A stretch of 64,000 nt of DNA from Hydrogenophaga sp. 2FB (GCF_005503365.1 NZ_SCML01000027.1:1-64000), one strand, 5' to 3'. Shown: positions 18,179 through 27,480, counted from the stretch's first letter. Notes: a model not told the origin generated them from the letters alone. Numbers and translations are program-made.

Positions 18179-18850
18179 ATGAAAAACCACATTGTTTTTA
18201 AATGGGTATTTTTACTGCTGCTGAGCTTCACATCTACCTTGCAGGCCAGCTCGTTCGACGACTTCTTCACCGCCATCAAGCGCAACGATGTGCCCGGGCT
18301 GCGTCAGCTGGCCCAGCGCGGTTTTGACCTGAACACCCGCAACGAGGCCGGCGATCCCGCGCTCGTGCTGGCCATTCGCGATGGCTCAAGCGCCGTGGCC
18401 AACTACCTCGCGGACGAAAAGTCGGTGAACATCGAAGCCCGCACGGCCAAGGACGAAAGCGCCTTGATGATGGCGGCGCTCAAAGGCGATCTGAACCTGG
18501 CGCGCCGCCTGATCGCACGCCAGGCCGAGGTCAACAAAACCGGCTGGACGCCGTTGCACTACGCCGCCACCCATCCCGGCAACGCCAGCGCCGACATGGT
18601 GCGCCTGATGCTGGAACACCACGCCTACATAGACGCCGAGTCCCCCAACGGCACCACGCCCCTGATGATGGCCGCTCAATACGGCCAACCCGGGGTGGTC
18701 CAACTCTTGCTGGACGAAGGGGCCGACCCCCTGATCAAAAACCAGAAGGGGTTGACCGCCATCGATTTCGCACAACGCGCTGGGCGCGCCGCTTCGGCCG
18801 AGAAGATTTCGGCTGTTGTGCGCGCACGTCAGCCCAAAGGAAAGTGGTAA
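18179..18850 (+). CDS. Exported ankyrin-repeat protein
   Basis: A 223-residue protein with a signal peptide (hydrophobic WVFLLLLSFTSTLQASS, residues 9-25) followed by about five ankyrin repeats. Clear units are NEAGDPALVLAIRDG, KDESALMMAALKGDLNLARR, GWTPLHYAATHP and NGTTPLMMAAQYGQPGVVQL. It should be periplasmic and act by protein-protein contact. Its partner is unknown; the start lies 17 bases after the tatD-type gene and the leader is noticeably AT-rich compared with the surroundings. Confidence 0.9.
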   Translation: MKNHIVFKWVFLLLLSFTSTLQASSFDDFFTAIKRNDVPGLRQLAQRGFDLNTRNEAGDPALVLAIRDGSSAVANYLADEKSVNIEARTAKDESALMMAALKGDLNLARRLIARQAEVNKTGWTPLHYAATHPGNASADMVRLMLEHHAYIDAESPNGTTPLMMAAQYGQPGVVQLLLDEGADPLIKNQKGLTAIDFAQRAGRAASAEKISAVVRARQPKGKW

Positions 18851-18976
18851 GGAGACGCTGACTGGAACGACTTTTCCCCTGTTTGATTCGGCCAAAAGTA
18901 GGTGTAACCCACATGGGCCATTTGACCGAGTCGCCTCACAATCGCCCGCTGATCCACAAAATAAGGAGACACCGTC

Positions 18977-19465
18977 GTGAAGATGGCTAGTCAAAAAGAC
19001 TTTTTCGCAGGACTGATGTTCACCGCCGTCGGCGTCGCATTCGGCATCGGCGCCACCAACTTCACCGTTGGCAACGCAGCACGCATGGGCCCAGGCTACT
19101 TTCCCCTGTTGCTCGGTGTCGTGCTCACCATCCTGGGCCTCTTGATCACAGCGCAGTCGTTCAAGAGCAAGGCAAGGGACGGTGACCCCGTCGGACGTTT
19201 CGCCTGGCGACCGTTGGGCTTCATCATCGGTGCCAACCTGGCATTCGGCGTCCTGCTGGTCGGCGTCCCCGCGCTCGGCATCCCCGCCTTCGGCCTGATC
19301 ATCGCGATCTATGCGCTGGTGGTGATTGCGGGCTTCGCCCGGCCCAACTGCAGTGTCAAGGAGTCGGTCATCCTGGCCACCATTCTCGCTGTGGGCAGCT
19401 ATTTCGCCTTCGTGTACGCATTGAATCTGCAGTTCCCGGTGTGGCCTGCGTTCCTGACCGCCTGA
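18977..19465 (+). CDS. tctB: Tripartite tricarboxylate transporter small subunit TctB
   Basis: A 162-residue membrane protein with about four helices, matching the TctB family (DFFAGLMFTAVGVAFGIGAT and AARMGPGYFPLLLGVVL are diagnostic). TctB and TctA form the inner-membrane part of sodium-driven carboxylate importers that need a TctC/Bug binding protein. A GTG at 18977 is preferred to the ATG two codons later because AAGGAG sits eight bases before it. It is 16 bases upstream of tctA. No tctC gene adjoins. Confidence 0.92.
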   Translation: MKMASQKDFFAGLMFTAVGVAFGIGATNFTVGNAARMGPGYFPLLLGVVLTILGLLITAQSFKSKARDGDPVGRFAWRPLGFIIGANLAFGVLLVGVPALGIPAFGLIIAIYALVVIAGFARPNCSVKESVILATILAVGSYFAFVYALNLQFPVWPAFLTA

Positions 19466-19481
19466 TCCGGAGAATTTTCGA

Positions 19482-20993
19482 ATGGAACTCTTTGACAACT
19501 TGGCGCTGGGCTTCGGCGTCGCCTTTACCTTTCAGAACATCCTGTATGCGCTGATCGGCTGTCTGCTCGGTACGCTGATCGGTGTGCTTCCCGGCATTGG
19601 TCCGGTCGCCACCATCGCCATGCTGCTGCCCGCCACCTACGGCCTGCCACCTGTGGCTGCGCTGATCATGTTGGCCGGTATTTATTACGGCGCCCAGTAC
19701 GGGGGCTCCACGACGGCTATTCTGGTCAACCTGCCGGGTGAATCCTCGTCGGTGGTCACCGTGATCGACGGGCACCAGATGGCGAAGAAGGGAAGGGCAG
19801 GACCAGCGCTGGCGGCTGCCGGTCTGGGTTCGTTCTTCGCGGGTTGCGTCGGCACCTTGTGGCTGGCCGCGTTCGCGCCTCCACTGACAGAGGTCGCCCT
19901 GAGCTTTGGTCCCGCCGAGTATTTCTCGCTCATGATCGTCGGCCTTATCGGCTCGGTGGTGCTGGCTTCCGGCTCGCTCGTCAAGGCGCTGGCCATGATC
20001 GTGCTGGGTCTGCTGCTGGGTCTGGTCGGTACCGACGTGAACTCGGGCGTGGCCCGCTTCAGCTTCGACATCCCGGAACTGACCGATGGCATCAGCTTCA
20101 CCGTGATTGCCATGGGTGTGTTCGGCTACGGCGAAATCATCCACAACCTGTCCCACCCCGAAGGCGAGCGCTCCGTGTTCACCGACAAGGTGCACGGCCT
20201 GATGCCGACCAAGGAGGACTTCAAGAACATGGTGCCGGCCGTTCTGCGGGGCACGGCACTGGGTTCGTGCCTGGGCATCCTGCCCGGTGGTGGTGCGCTG
20301 CTGTCCGCTTTTGCGGCCTACACGATCGAGAAGAAGGTCAAGATGAAGCCGGGCGAAGTCCCGTTCGGTCAAGGCAACATCCGCGGCGTGGCGGGTCCCG
20401 AGTCGGCCAACAACGCCGGTGCGCAGGCTTCGTTCATCCCGCTGCTGACGCTGGGCATTCCGCCCAACGCCGTGATGGCGCTGATGGTGGGTGCGATGAC
20501 GATCCACAACATCCAGCCTGGCCCACAGGTCATGACCAGCAACCCGGAACTGTTCTGGGGTCTGATCGCGTCCATGTGGATCGGCAACGCGATGCTGATC
20601 ATCCTGAACCTGCCGCTGATCGGCATGTGGATCAAGCTGCTCGCCGTGCCTTACCGCTGGCTGTTCCCGGCCATCGTGCTGTTCTGTGCGATCGGTGTGT
20701 ACTCGACCAACAACAACAACTTCGACATCTGGATGGTGGCGCTGTTCGGTGTGATCGGTTACCTGTTCATCAAACTCGGTTGTGAGCCAGCGCCTTTGCT
20801 GCTGGGCTTCATCCTGGGGCCGATGATGGAAGAGTACTTGCGCCGTGCGCTGCTGATCTCGCGCGGTGACTGGTCGGTGTTCGTGACCCGTCCGATCTCT
20901 GCCACGCTGCTCGCGGTCGCTGCCTTGCTGCTGCTCATCGTGCTGCTGCCCTCGATCAAGAAGAAACGCGAAGAAGCTTTCGTGGAAGAGTGA
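19482..20993 (+). CDS. tctA: Tripartite tricarboxylate transporter large permease TctA
   Basis: A 503-residue polytopic protein of the TctA family, length typical. The signature regions are present: GVLPGIGPVATIAMLLP with GIYYGAQYGGSTTAILVNLP in the first half, and the repeat-like GILPGGGALLSAFAAY with ESANNAGAQASFIPLLTLGI in the second. It would carry the translocation path for a carboxylate. It is followed by two hairpins, the second a good intrinsic terminator, so tctBA forms a closed two-gene unit that must use a binding protein encoded elsewhere. Confidence 0.96.
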   Translation: MELFDNLALGFGVAFTFQNILYALIGCLLGTLIGVLPGIGPVATIAMLLPATYGLPPVAALIMLAGIYYGAQYGGSTTAILVNLPGESSSVVTVIDGHQMAKKGRAGPALAAAGLGSFFAGCVGTLWLAAFAPPLTEVALSFGPAEYFSLMIVGLIGSVVLASGSLVKALAMIVLGLLLGLVGTDVNSGVARFSFDIPELTDGISFTVIAMGVFGYGEIIHNLSHPEGERSVFTDKVHGLMPTKEDFKNMVPAVLRGTALGSCLGILPGGGALLSAFAAYTIEKKVKMKPGEVPFGQGNIRGVAGPESANNAGAQASFIPLLTLGIPPNAVMALMVGAMTIHNIQPGPQVMTSNPELFWGLIASMWIGNAMLIILNLPLIGMWIKLLAVPYRWLFPAIVLFCAIGVYSTNNNNFDIWMVALFGVIGYLFIKLGCEPAPLLLGFILGPMMEEYLRRALLISRGDWSVFVTRPISATLLAVAALLLLIVLLPSIKKKREEAFVEE

Positions 20994-21000
20994 TCGATTG

Positions 21001-21022
21001 CCCGGGTGCGCAAGCGCCCGGG
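21001..21022 (+). terminator. Stem-loop just after tctA
   Basis: CCCGGGTGC and GCGCCCGGG form a nine-pair stem with one G-T wobble closed by a GCAA (GNRA) tetraloop. No U-run follows, so it is more likely a 3' end stabiliser that precedes the true terminator. Confidence 0.6.
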
Positions 21023-21032
21023 TCATCAAAAG

Positions 21033-21066
21033 GCCCAAACCGTTGCAGAACGGTTTGGGCTTTTTT
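21033..21066 (+). terminator. Rho-independent terminator of tctBA
   Basis: GCCCAAACCGTT, a four-base loop GCAG and AACGGTTTGGGC make a perfect 12-pair stem followed at once by TTTTTT. This is a textbook intrinsic terminator for the rightward tctBA transcript. Confidence 0.95.
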
Positions 21067-21428
21067 GTTTGGGCGCTTGCGTGAAGCAGCACCCTGAAAT
21101 TCACAAACTTAACCGTCGTTAATTCAAAAAGGACCGCAAACCACTTGAACCGCGTGAGAACTGCTACAGGGCGTTAGGGAAAAGGCCTTGGCACATCCCC
21201 CAAATGGGGGATCAATTCGGAGAATGGAGCACTGCTTGTCTGAAACAGCTGCTATGGATTTGAGTAACGCTTGGTGACAAGGGCAGTCGGACGACTCGTT
21301 GCATCTGCGAACAGGTGAACTGTCGAGAAATGGAGACATTAACGCCTCGGCTTTGATGCGTCTTCCATCGAGCCTCCGAGCCCGCTTCAGTCGGGGCTGC
21401 CTTTGACTCTTCACCGGACACATCCCAC
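21067..21428. other. Intergenic region with no recognisable gene
   Basis: Some 360 bases between the tctBA terminator and the next gene. Short open frames exist on the reverse strand, but their composition and lack of ribosome sites argue against coding. No RNA gene or strong repeat was recognised. It probably holds the promoter of the downstream membrane protein gene. Confidence 0.5.
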
Positions 21429-22043
21429 ATGGAATTTGAACTTACGCGAATGGCCATCGTTTACGCCCACCTGATCGCTTGCTGCGCGGCACTCGGGCTG
21501 ATCCTCATGAGCGACATCGCCATGGTCAAGCAGCTCATCTCGGGCGATCCCCGCGAGCGCATGGACCCGAAACACCTGCAGGACCTGCAGAACACCGTGG
21601 CCATGGCCCTGGTCGCACTCTGGGCCACCGGCGTGGCCATGATCGCGCTGGACGCCTCGTTCAAAGGCTGGGAGTACTTCGCCAACCCCAAGCTGCAGGC
21701 CAAGATCACCGTGGTCTGCTTGCTGACGCTCAACGGCGTCCTGCTGCACCACCGTGTGCTGCCACTGATGAAGAAGGCTGGCACCTTGTTGAACATGTCG
21801 TTCTCCCAGCGCAGCTTCGCCGTGTTCGCCGGTTCGGCGTCGGCGGTGTCGTGGTTCTATGCCGCGCTGCTGGGCGTGGGCCGTCCGCTGAACTGGAAAT
21901 ACTCGCTGCCCCAGATCCTTGCGGCCTACCCGGTGCTGATTGCCGGTGGTTTCATCGGGCTGATGCTGTTGCTGGCCTGGGCACAGTACCGCACCAGCGA
22001 GTCCCGCGCGTTTGAAGGCACCCGCTTCGTCGGCGCCCAGTGA
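21429..22043 (+). CDS. Integral membrane protein of unknown function
   Basis: A 204-residue protein with about five hydrophobic helices (residues 8-28, 57-77, 98-112, 131-150 and 165-184). It begins MEFELTRMAIVYAHLIACCA. There are conserved-looking histidines in helix ends (AHLIACC and LLHHRVLP), loosely recalling small cytochrome-b-like or CopD-like membrane proteins, but no clear heme-binding pattern. I do not recognise the family. It is monocistronic, with a terminator 25 bases after its stop. Confidence 0.8.
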   Translation: MEFELTRMAIVYAHLIACCAALGLILMSDIAMVKQLISGDPRERMDPKHLQDLQNTVAMALVALWATGVAMIALDASFKGWEYFANPKLQAKITVVCLLTLNGVLLHHRVLPLMKKAGTLLNMSFSQRSFAVFAGSASAVSWFYAALLGVGRPLNWKYSLPQILAAYPVLIAGGFIGLMLLLAWAQYRTSESRAFEGTRFVGAQ

Positions 22044-22068
22044 ACCTTGCGTCGCGTCTGACGACGGC

Positions 22069-22099
22069 AAAAGGGCGATCCATCCGGGTCGCCCTTTTT
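22069..22099. terminator. Probable bidirectional intrinsic terminator
   Basis: AAAAGGGCGA, a ten-base loop and TCGCCCTTTT form a ten-pair stem. The forward copy is followed by T and the reverse reading also ends in TTTT, so it can close both the rightward membrane-protein gene and the leftward TolC gene, whose stop lies 27 bases away. Confidence 0.85.
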
Positions 22100-22125
22100 G
22101 CTGGCCAGTCGATCTATCGCAAAAG

Positions 22126-23514
22126 CTAGCGGGTCGGCGCCAGTGGTGGAAGCGGCGGAAGTGGCATCGGCACGGCGATCCGCGCCGTGCTGTCGACCGC
22201 GCTGCGGCCGTTGGTCGCGAGCATGGCGTTGATGGCGCGCAAGTCCTCCGGCCGCAGCGTGCCGTTGGCCTGCCGTAGCCTGAGGTCGCCGAGCAGCACG
22301 GTGTAGCGCGCCACCGCCAGGTCGCGTTTGGTCTGGAACAACTGGGTCTGCGCGTTGAGCACGTCGATGTTGATGCGCACGCCCACCTGGTAACTCATGC
22401 GGTTGGCGTCCAGTGCGACCTGGCTGGACGCTTCGGCCGCTTCGAGCGCCTTCACCTGGCCGGTCCCCGACACCAGCCCCAGAAAGGCGGCCCGGGTGGC
22501 CTGTGACACGCTGCGGCGCGTCGATTCGAGCACCGCGCGCGACTGCTCTTCGAGTGCCAGCGTTTCCTTGATGCGGTTCTCGGTCGCGTAGCCGGCGAAC
22601 AAGGGCAGGTTGAACACGACACCCACGGACGCGGCCTTGATGCGCGAGCGCTCCGGGGTGGTGGTGGTGCCTTGCGGGTTGCGGGTGACGTTGTAACCCA
22701 GGGTGGCATCGAGCGTGGGCAGGTGGCCGGCTTCGGCCTTGCGCACTTCCAGCCCGGCGACGTCCAGCCCCAACTGGGCCTGCAGGATCGACGGGTGCCC
22801 CACGTCGGCCTGCGCGACCCACTCTTCGATGTTGTTCGGCACCAGCGTGGGAAGCGTCACCGGCACAGCCAGCGGTGTCGGCACACTGCCAGGGCGACCC
22901 ACCAGCTGGTCGAGCACGATCTTCTTGACCTGCAGATCGTTTTCCGCCGCGATCTCCTGGGCAATGACCAGGTCGTAGCGGGCCTGCGCCTCGCGCGAGT
23001 CGGTGATGGTCGCGGTGCCGACCTGGAAGTTGCGCCGGGCGAAGGCGAGCTGCTCGCCCACGGCGACCTTCTGTGCGCGCACCAGCGCCACACTGTCCTG
23101 GCTGGCCAGCACGTCGAAGTAGGCCTGGGCGACTCGCACCACCAGGTCCTGCTCGGCCTGGCTGAGCTGAACGTGCGCGATGTCGCTCTGGCGCTTGCCC
23201 TGTTCATGGATCGCCCAGTTGGCGGGGCGGTATATGGGCTGGGTTGCGTTGATGCCGATGTTCCTCGTGTTGAACCCGCGCGAAGTCAGGGCATTCTCGG
23301 GCGTGACTTCTTGCCGGGTGTGCGCGACACCGGCCGACAGCCCCACCGTCGGCAGAAGGCCGGCCTTGGCCTGCGCCGCCCGCGCCAACGTGGCGTCGTG
23401 CTGCGCACGCGCAGCCTGGTAGACGGCGTCATAACCGCGCGCCAACTCGTACAGCTCGACCAGGCTCTGGCCGTGGGCCGGCAACGCAAGGACCGCGGCG
23501 AACAAGACGGCCAA
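22126..23514 (-). CDS. TolC-family outer membrane channel of a type I secretion system
   Basis: About 462 residues of a TolC/PrtF-like outer membrane factor: two repeats of the helical hairpin and beta-barrel pattern, with LLPTVGLSAG in the first half and LPTLDATLGYNV in the second, and the LNAQTQLFQTKRDLAVARY signature near the end. It would form the trans-periplasmic exit duct for the RTX peroxidase. The first in-frame standard start is a TTG that leaves a short signal (LAVLFAAVLALPAHGQ) without basic residues. The frame stays open about 36 codons further upstream, with basic residues but no ATG/GTG/TTG, so the start is uncertain. It is last in the seven-gene operon. Confidence 0.92.
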   Translation of the reverse strand: MAVLFAAVLALPAHGQSLVELYELARGYDAVYQAARAQHDATLARAAQAKAGLLPTVGLSAGVAHTRQEVTPENALTSRGFNTRNIGINATQPIYRPANWAIHEQGKRQSDIAHVQLSQAEQDLVVRVAQAYFDVLASQDSVALVRAQKVAVGEQLAFARRNFQVGTATITDSREAQARYDLVIAQEIAAENDLQVKKIVLDQLVGRPGSVPTPLAVPVTLPTLVPNNIEEWVAQADVGHPSILQAQLGLDVAGLEVRKAEAGHLPTLDATLGYNVTRNPQGTTTTPERSRIKAASVGVVFNLPLFAGYATENRIKETLALEEQSRAVLESTRRSVSQATRAAFLGLVSGTGQVKALEAAEASSQVALDANRMSYQVGVRINIDVLNAQTQLFQTKRDLAVARYTVLLGDLRLRQANGTLRPEDLRAINAMLATNGRSAVDSTARIAVPMPLPPLPPLAPTR

Positions 23515-23628
23515 CGGCGGGACGAAAGCCTTCGCGGTGGGCGGCAGGCACTGGGCCAGCCCACCGGGTCGGGTTCGGCGTCGGGGCGTGTGCAGACGGT
23601 CCTCCGCTGTGCGGCTGGCGTTGTGGGA

Positions 23629-24252
23629 TCAGGCGAGCCGGCGCACACCGCTTGGCGGCAGCTTGCGATCCACGTGCAGGATGGCCCCCACGATCTGTTC
23701 CGGCCTGGCCAGCGCGGGCGTCATGGCCCAGCGGTCATAGGCGTCGTTGCCGATGCGCACCATGCCGGTGTGGCGGTTGATCTGTTTGTCGACACTGGGG
23801 TCCGGGTCGTAGAACCCGAGTGCGTAGCGCACAAGATCGATGTTCTTGCGGCTCCCGGTCAGGAACAGCCACCCGGGATTGACGCCATGCATGTCGGCGT
23901 ACTCGGCCAGGTGTTGCACGGTGTCGATCTCGGGCCGGATGGTGATCGAGTACATGAAGATGTCCTTGCCCACGCGCTGGCCCAGGCGTTCCTGGACGCG
24001 CGCGAGGTTGTAGGTCATGGTCGGGCAGATGCCGTCGCAGTCCGCGTACATCATGTTGATGGCGACGATCTTTCCCCTTACCAGGTCGTCGTAGAAGTTC
24101 ACGGTGGCGCCGGTGTGCGTCTTCAACTCGACGTTCGGGATGCGGCGCGCCCCCCGTGTCTTCGCCGTGGAATTGGCGGCGGCGGTGGGCAGGCCGACCG
24201 CGCACAGCGAAGCGGCGCCCAGTCCGGCCAGTACATGTCTGCGGTAGTTCAT
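23629..24252 (-). CDS. SCO1/SenC-family copper-binding protein
   Basis: A 207-residue thioredoxin-fold protein of the SCO family. The copper site is visible as CDGICP (Cys72 and Cys76) together with His161 in QINRHTG. A signal peptide (MNYRRHVLAGLGAASLCAVG) directs it to the periplasm; the Arg pair may allow Tat export. SCO proteins deliver copper to cytochrome oxidase, but here the gene follows a multicopper oxidase gene after 52 bases, so its client is more likely that oxidase. The ATG at 24252 is chosen as it gives the signal peptide; an upstream ATG at 24285 would add 11 residues. Confidence 0.9.
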   Translation of the reverse strand: MNYRRHVLAGLGAASLCAVGLPTAAANSTAKTRGARRIPNVELKTHTGATVNFYDDLVRGKIVAINMMYADCDGICPTMTYNLARVQERLGQRVGKDIFMYSITIRPEIDTVQHLAEYADMHGVNPGWLFLTGSRKNIDLVRYALGFYDPDPSVDKQINRHTGMVRIGNDAYDRWAMTPALARPEQIVGAILHVDRKLPPSGVRRLA

Positions 24253-24304
24253 GAAAGTCTCCTGAAATGGATCGACGACGCTCATCGCGCATGGGCCGCT
24301 GGCC

Positions 24305-26089
24305 TCACACGATGTCGTAACGGATCATCATGGCGTGGTCCTCGTGCGTGAGGTTGTGGCAGTGCATTGCGTACTTGCCCTTGAAATCGCGGAAGCGCAA
24401 AAGCACTCTCATGGTCATGAGTTCGCCGACGATGAAGACATCCTTGCGGCCGCGCTCGTTCACCGGTATGGGTTGGTTCACGCCGTTGACACTCTTGCTG
24501 AGAATGCGCCCCTCTTCGAAGTGCACGTGAATGGGGTGCTGCCAGCCGTTGTCCGGGTTGACGAACTCCCAGATCTCCGTGGCGCCCATGGGAACCGTGG
24601 CCCGGGGCGTGAGTGGATCGAAGAACTCGCCGTTGACGTTCCACATGCCGCTGTTGCGCTGGAAGACAAAGGTGCGCACGGGTAGTGCGGCGAGTTGGGC
24701 GGCACTGGGGAGATCGCGCAGCGGGCGCAGTGCGCTGGGTACCACACTCAGGTCGGGTGTGGGGGCAGGGCGGTCGATGATGAACTTGAGCACGCGCGTG
24801 CCCGGCGCCTGCAACACAGCGGGCCTGCGCGTGTCGACCTGCGTCAGCTGGTTCACCAGGTACAGCGTGGTGTTCAGCGGGAAGCGCGAAAAGTCCACCA
24901 CGATGTCCACGCGCTCGGCCGGCGCGAGCCGGACCCGCAGCACGTTCTGGATCGGTGCCGGCAACAGGTTGCCGTCGCTGGCGATCTGGGTGTAGGGGTA
25001 CACGATATTCGCACCCGTGTTCTGCAGCGCGAATTCGTAGAAGCGCGTCGGCCCGACGTTGAGCAACCGCAGCCGGTACTTGCGGCGTGCCACGCGCAGC
25101 ACCGGCTCGATCTTGCCGTTGACGACGATCTTGTCACCCAGCACGCCCTCGGGGTTGAGTTCGTCAAACGTCAATCGGCCACCCGAGTCGAACCGCTTGT
25201 CCGAGAAGCTGAGCGGGTAGTCGTAGGCGCCGCTCGGCAGCTTCAGCCCGGTGGTCTCGTCGCCGGTATCGAGGTGGTCGAAGATCATGTAGCGCCCGAA
25301 CAGGCCTTTGAGAACGTTCGGGGCGGTCACGCCGTCCGTGTGGTCGTGGTAGAAGAGCGACCCCAAGGCTTCGCGCGAATCGCCGATGCCGCCGGACTCG
25401 TCGAAACCGGCATAGAGGTTGGGATAGAAGTGGTCGTTGAATGTCCCCGGCGCGGACAGCGTCAATCCCCTTTGCGTCGCGCTGTAGAAGTCGGCCGCGA
25501 AGCCGTCGCTCTCCGAGGGGGTGTGCATGTTGTGCAGGTGGGTGGTGATTTCGGGCGAGCCGAATCCGATGTGGTTCTGCGGCAGTTCGTTGCGGATGCG
25601 GCAGATGATCGACTGGCCATAGCGCGCATAAATCGTGGGGCCTGGTGTGGTCACGCCCGGCGTGTGGCCTTCATACCCCCAGATCGGCTGGGGTGGGTAG
25701 TAGGGGTTGTTGCCGTTGAACTGCCAGAGCGGGTTTTCCTTTGCCGTCAGTTGGTAGAGCAGGGGTGTGCCGACGACACCGGGCAGGGTGAGGTCGGCGT
25801 AGCGCTGGTGTTCGCCACGCCCGCACTCGCCGTCCACCAGATTCGCGGTGAGGGATGGGGACGGGCTCAACGAAGCAAGCGGCGACAGCGGCGTGATCTG
25901 CGTCGGCAGTTCCTCGATCCATGGGGTCGTCGGCGGACTGGGCGGTAGAGGCGTGGGCTGCGCACTGGTCTTGCTCGGTGTCAGCACCATGGGTGCCGCC
26001 GTGGCCGCGATCGAGGCCTTCAGCCAGGTTCGTCGGGTCCCAGACACGGTGGAATCGCCTGGCTCGCGTTGAATGGAATCTTTGCGCAT
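24305..26089 (-). CDS. Tat-exported multicopper oxidase
   Basis: A 594-residue three-domain multicopper oxidase that couples one-electron oxidation of a substrate to reduction of O2 to water. All four copper motifs are present: HLHNMH (184-189), HDH (248-250), HPIHVH (518-523) and HCHNLTHEDHAMM (576-588), whose last Met is the type 1 copper axial ligand. A twin-arginine motif TRRTWLKAS (19-27) begins the signal peptide, so it is exported folded, with copper, by Tat. It resembles CotA/bilirubin-oxidase-like and CumA-like enzymes; its substrate is unknown. It is translated within the type I secretion operon, between the adaptor gene (34 bases upstream) and the SCO gene. Confidence 0.93.
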   Translation of the reverse strand: MRKDSIQREPGDSTVSGTRRTWLKASIAATAAPMVLTPSKTSAQPTPLPPSPPTTPWIEELPTQITPLSPLASLSPSPSLTANLVDGECGRGEHQRYADLTLPGVVGTPLLYQLTAKENPLWQFNGNNPYYPPQPIWGYEGHTPGVTTPGPTIYARYGQSIICRIRNELPQNHIGFGSPEITTHLHNMHTPSESDGFAADFYSATQRGLTLSAPGTFNDHFYPNLYAGFDESGGIGDSREALGSLFYHDHTDGVTAPNVLKGLFGRYMIFDHLDTGDETTGLKLPSGAYDYPLSFSDKRFDSGGRLTFDELNPEGVLGDKIVVNGKIEPVLRVARRKYRLRLLNVGPTRFYEFALQNTGANIVYPYTQIASDGNLLPAPIQNVLRVRLAPAERVDIVVDFSRFPLNTTLYLVNQLTQVDTRRPAVLQAPGTRVLKFIIDRPAPTPDLSVVPSALRPLRDLPSAAQLAALPVRTFVFQRNSGMWNVNGEFFDPLTPRATVPMGATEIWEFVNPDNGWQHPIHVHFEEGRILSKSVNGVNQPIPVNERGRKDVFIVGELMTMRVLLRFRDFKGKYAMHCHNLTHEDHAMMIRYDIV

Positions 26090-26123
26090 GATCTATTCCC
26101 CTCGTTGACAACGAACAGACTTC

Positions 26124-27461
26124 TCACATTTGCCTGGCTGATCTGCGGATCGTGGTGGTGATGGGCTCGGCAATGTACTGAAGGGCCGTCTGCGTGACGC
26201 CTTCGATGTAGACCTCGGCGGGCATACCTGCCTGGAGTTTGAAATCGCCGATGGACCTGAGCGACTCGGCGTCGGCCAGGATCATCACGCTGTAGTAGGG
26301 CAGATTGGTTTGGCGCTCGATCAGCCTGTCACCCGACACGTAGCTGACCTGTCCGGTCACCATCGACGTGTTGCGGTACTTGAACGCGGTGAACTTGATC
26401 CGCGCGTGTTGGTTGAGCCGGACGTTGCTGATGTCTTCCGGGCGGATGTGGGCTTCGATCAACAGTTGCGTGTTGCTCGGCACGATGTCCGCAATCGCCT
26501 CTCCGGGGCCCACCACCGCGCCGGGAGACGTGAACTTGAGGTCGATGACTTCGCCGCTGGCCGGGGCGGCCACGACCTGGCGCAGCGCGGCGTCTTCCGA
26601 CTTGCGCAGCTCCTGCTCGATCTCGCTCAGGCGCTGTGTCGTGGCCTTGAGCTGGTCGCTGGCGGCCTTCACGTAGTCGTTGCGGATCGACTGGATCTTC
26701 ATGTCGATCTCCACCAGGCGCTGGGCCGCGCGCGCGAGTTCCGTGCGCCGCTCCTCGACCTTCGCCGCGTACTCCATCACCGTGGCGTCGATCTGCGAGA
26801 TGCGGCTGGTGGAGATGAACCCCTCGGCGATCAAGCCGCGGTTGGTCTCCAGGTCCTGACGCTGCAGGGCCAGCGAGTTCTTCGCCTGATCGATCTGCGC
26901 GTTGACGGAGATGATCTCCTGCTCGACGCGATCGCGCTGCGTGCGCATCAGCGCTGTCGCACTTTCCAGCGAGTGGCGCTGTGCCTGGAACAGGCCCGTT
27001 TCCTTCTGCAGGGCATGTCGGATGCGCTCATCCGTCTGCGCCGCCTTCACCACCTCAGCGGGAAACTCCAGGGATCTGGCGACGGCATGCTCGGCCTCGA
27101 GACGGGCCAGCGCGGCCCGTTCCACGAGCACGCGGTAGAAGAGTCGGTTGCGGTCGGCATCGATCCTCACGTCACCCAGGATCAGGATGGGGTCGCCGGC
27201 CTTCACATGGTGGCCGTCGCGCACCAGCACCGCGCGCACGGTGCCGCCTTCGAGGTGCTGCACCGGTCGCCGGTTCAGATCCACCTTGACGAAGGCCGGC
27301 GCGACGACGGCCATCGACAGCGGCGCCATGCTCATCCAGAGGCCGATCGGAAAGATCGACAAGGCGATGGTCCAGCAGCCGGCGCGGGCCAGCCTGCGGG
27401 CTTCTTCCTGGGTGGAGTGCGCCGGTTTTGTGGGGGGGACGGGGCGTGTCGAGGTGTTCAT
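26124..27461 (-). CDS. HlyD-family type I secretion periplasmic adaptor
   Basis: A 445-residue membrane fusion protein of the PrtE/HlyD class. It has one N-terminal membrane helix (about residues 31-55), a barrel-sandwich segment (VNLDRRPVQHLEGGTVRAVLV-like, with GGTVRAV), a long alpha-helical hairpin (residues 115-290) and the C-terminal beta domain with PAEVYIEGVTQTALQYI. It links the inner-membrane ABC exporter to the TolC channel. The start lies 19 bases after the ABC transporter stop. HLEGG is the classic HlyD-class signature. Confidence 0.95.
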   Translation of the reverse strand: MNTSTRPVPPTKPAHSTQEEARRLARAGCWTIALSIFPIGLWMSMAPLSMAVVAPAFVKVDLNRRPVQHLEGGTVRAVLVRDGHHVKAGDPILILGDVRIDADRNRLFYRVLVERAALARLEAEHAVARSLEFPAEVVKAAQTDERIRHALQKETGLFQAQRHSLESATALMRTQRDRVEQEIISVNAQIDQAKNSLALQRQDLETNRGLIAEGFISTSRISQIDATVMEYAAKVEERRTELARAAQRLVEIDMKIQSIRNDYVKAASDQLKATTQRLSEIEQELRKSEDAALRQVVAAPASGEVIDLKFTSPGAVVGPGEAIADIVPSNTQLLIEAHIRPEDISNVRLNQHARIKFTAFKYRNTSMVTGQVSYVSGDRLIERQTNLPYYSVMILADAESLRSIGDFKLQAGMPAEVYIEGVTQTALQYIAEPITTTIRRSARQM

Positions 27462-27480
27462 GGTTCATCCCTAGGGTCTT

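Noticed and set aside
21124..21457. Short reverse-strand frames of 80-100 codons after tctA
   Set aside because: Irregular composition, no ribosome sites and no recognisable motifs; treated as non-coding.
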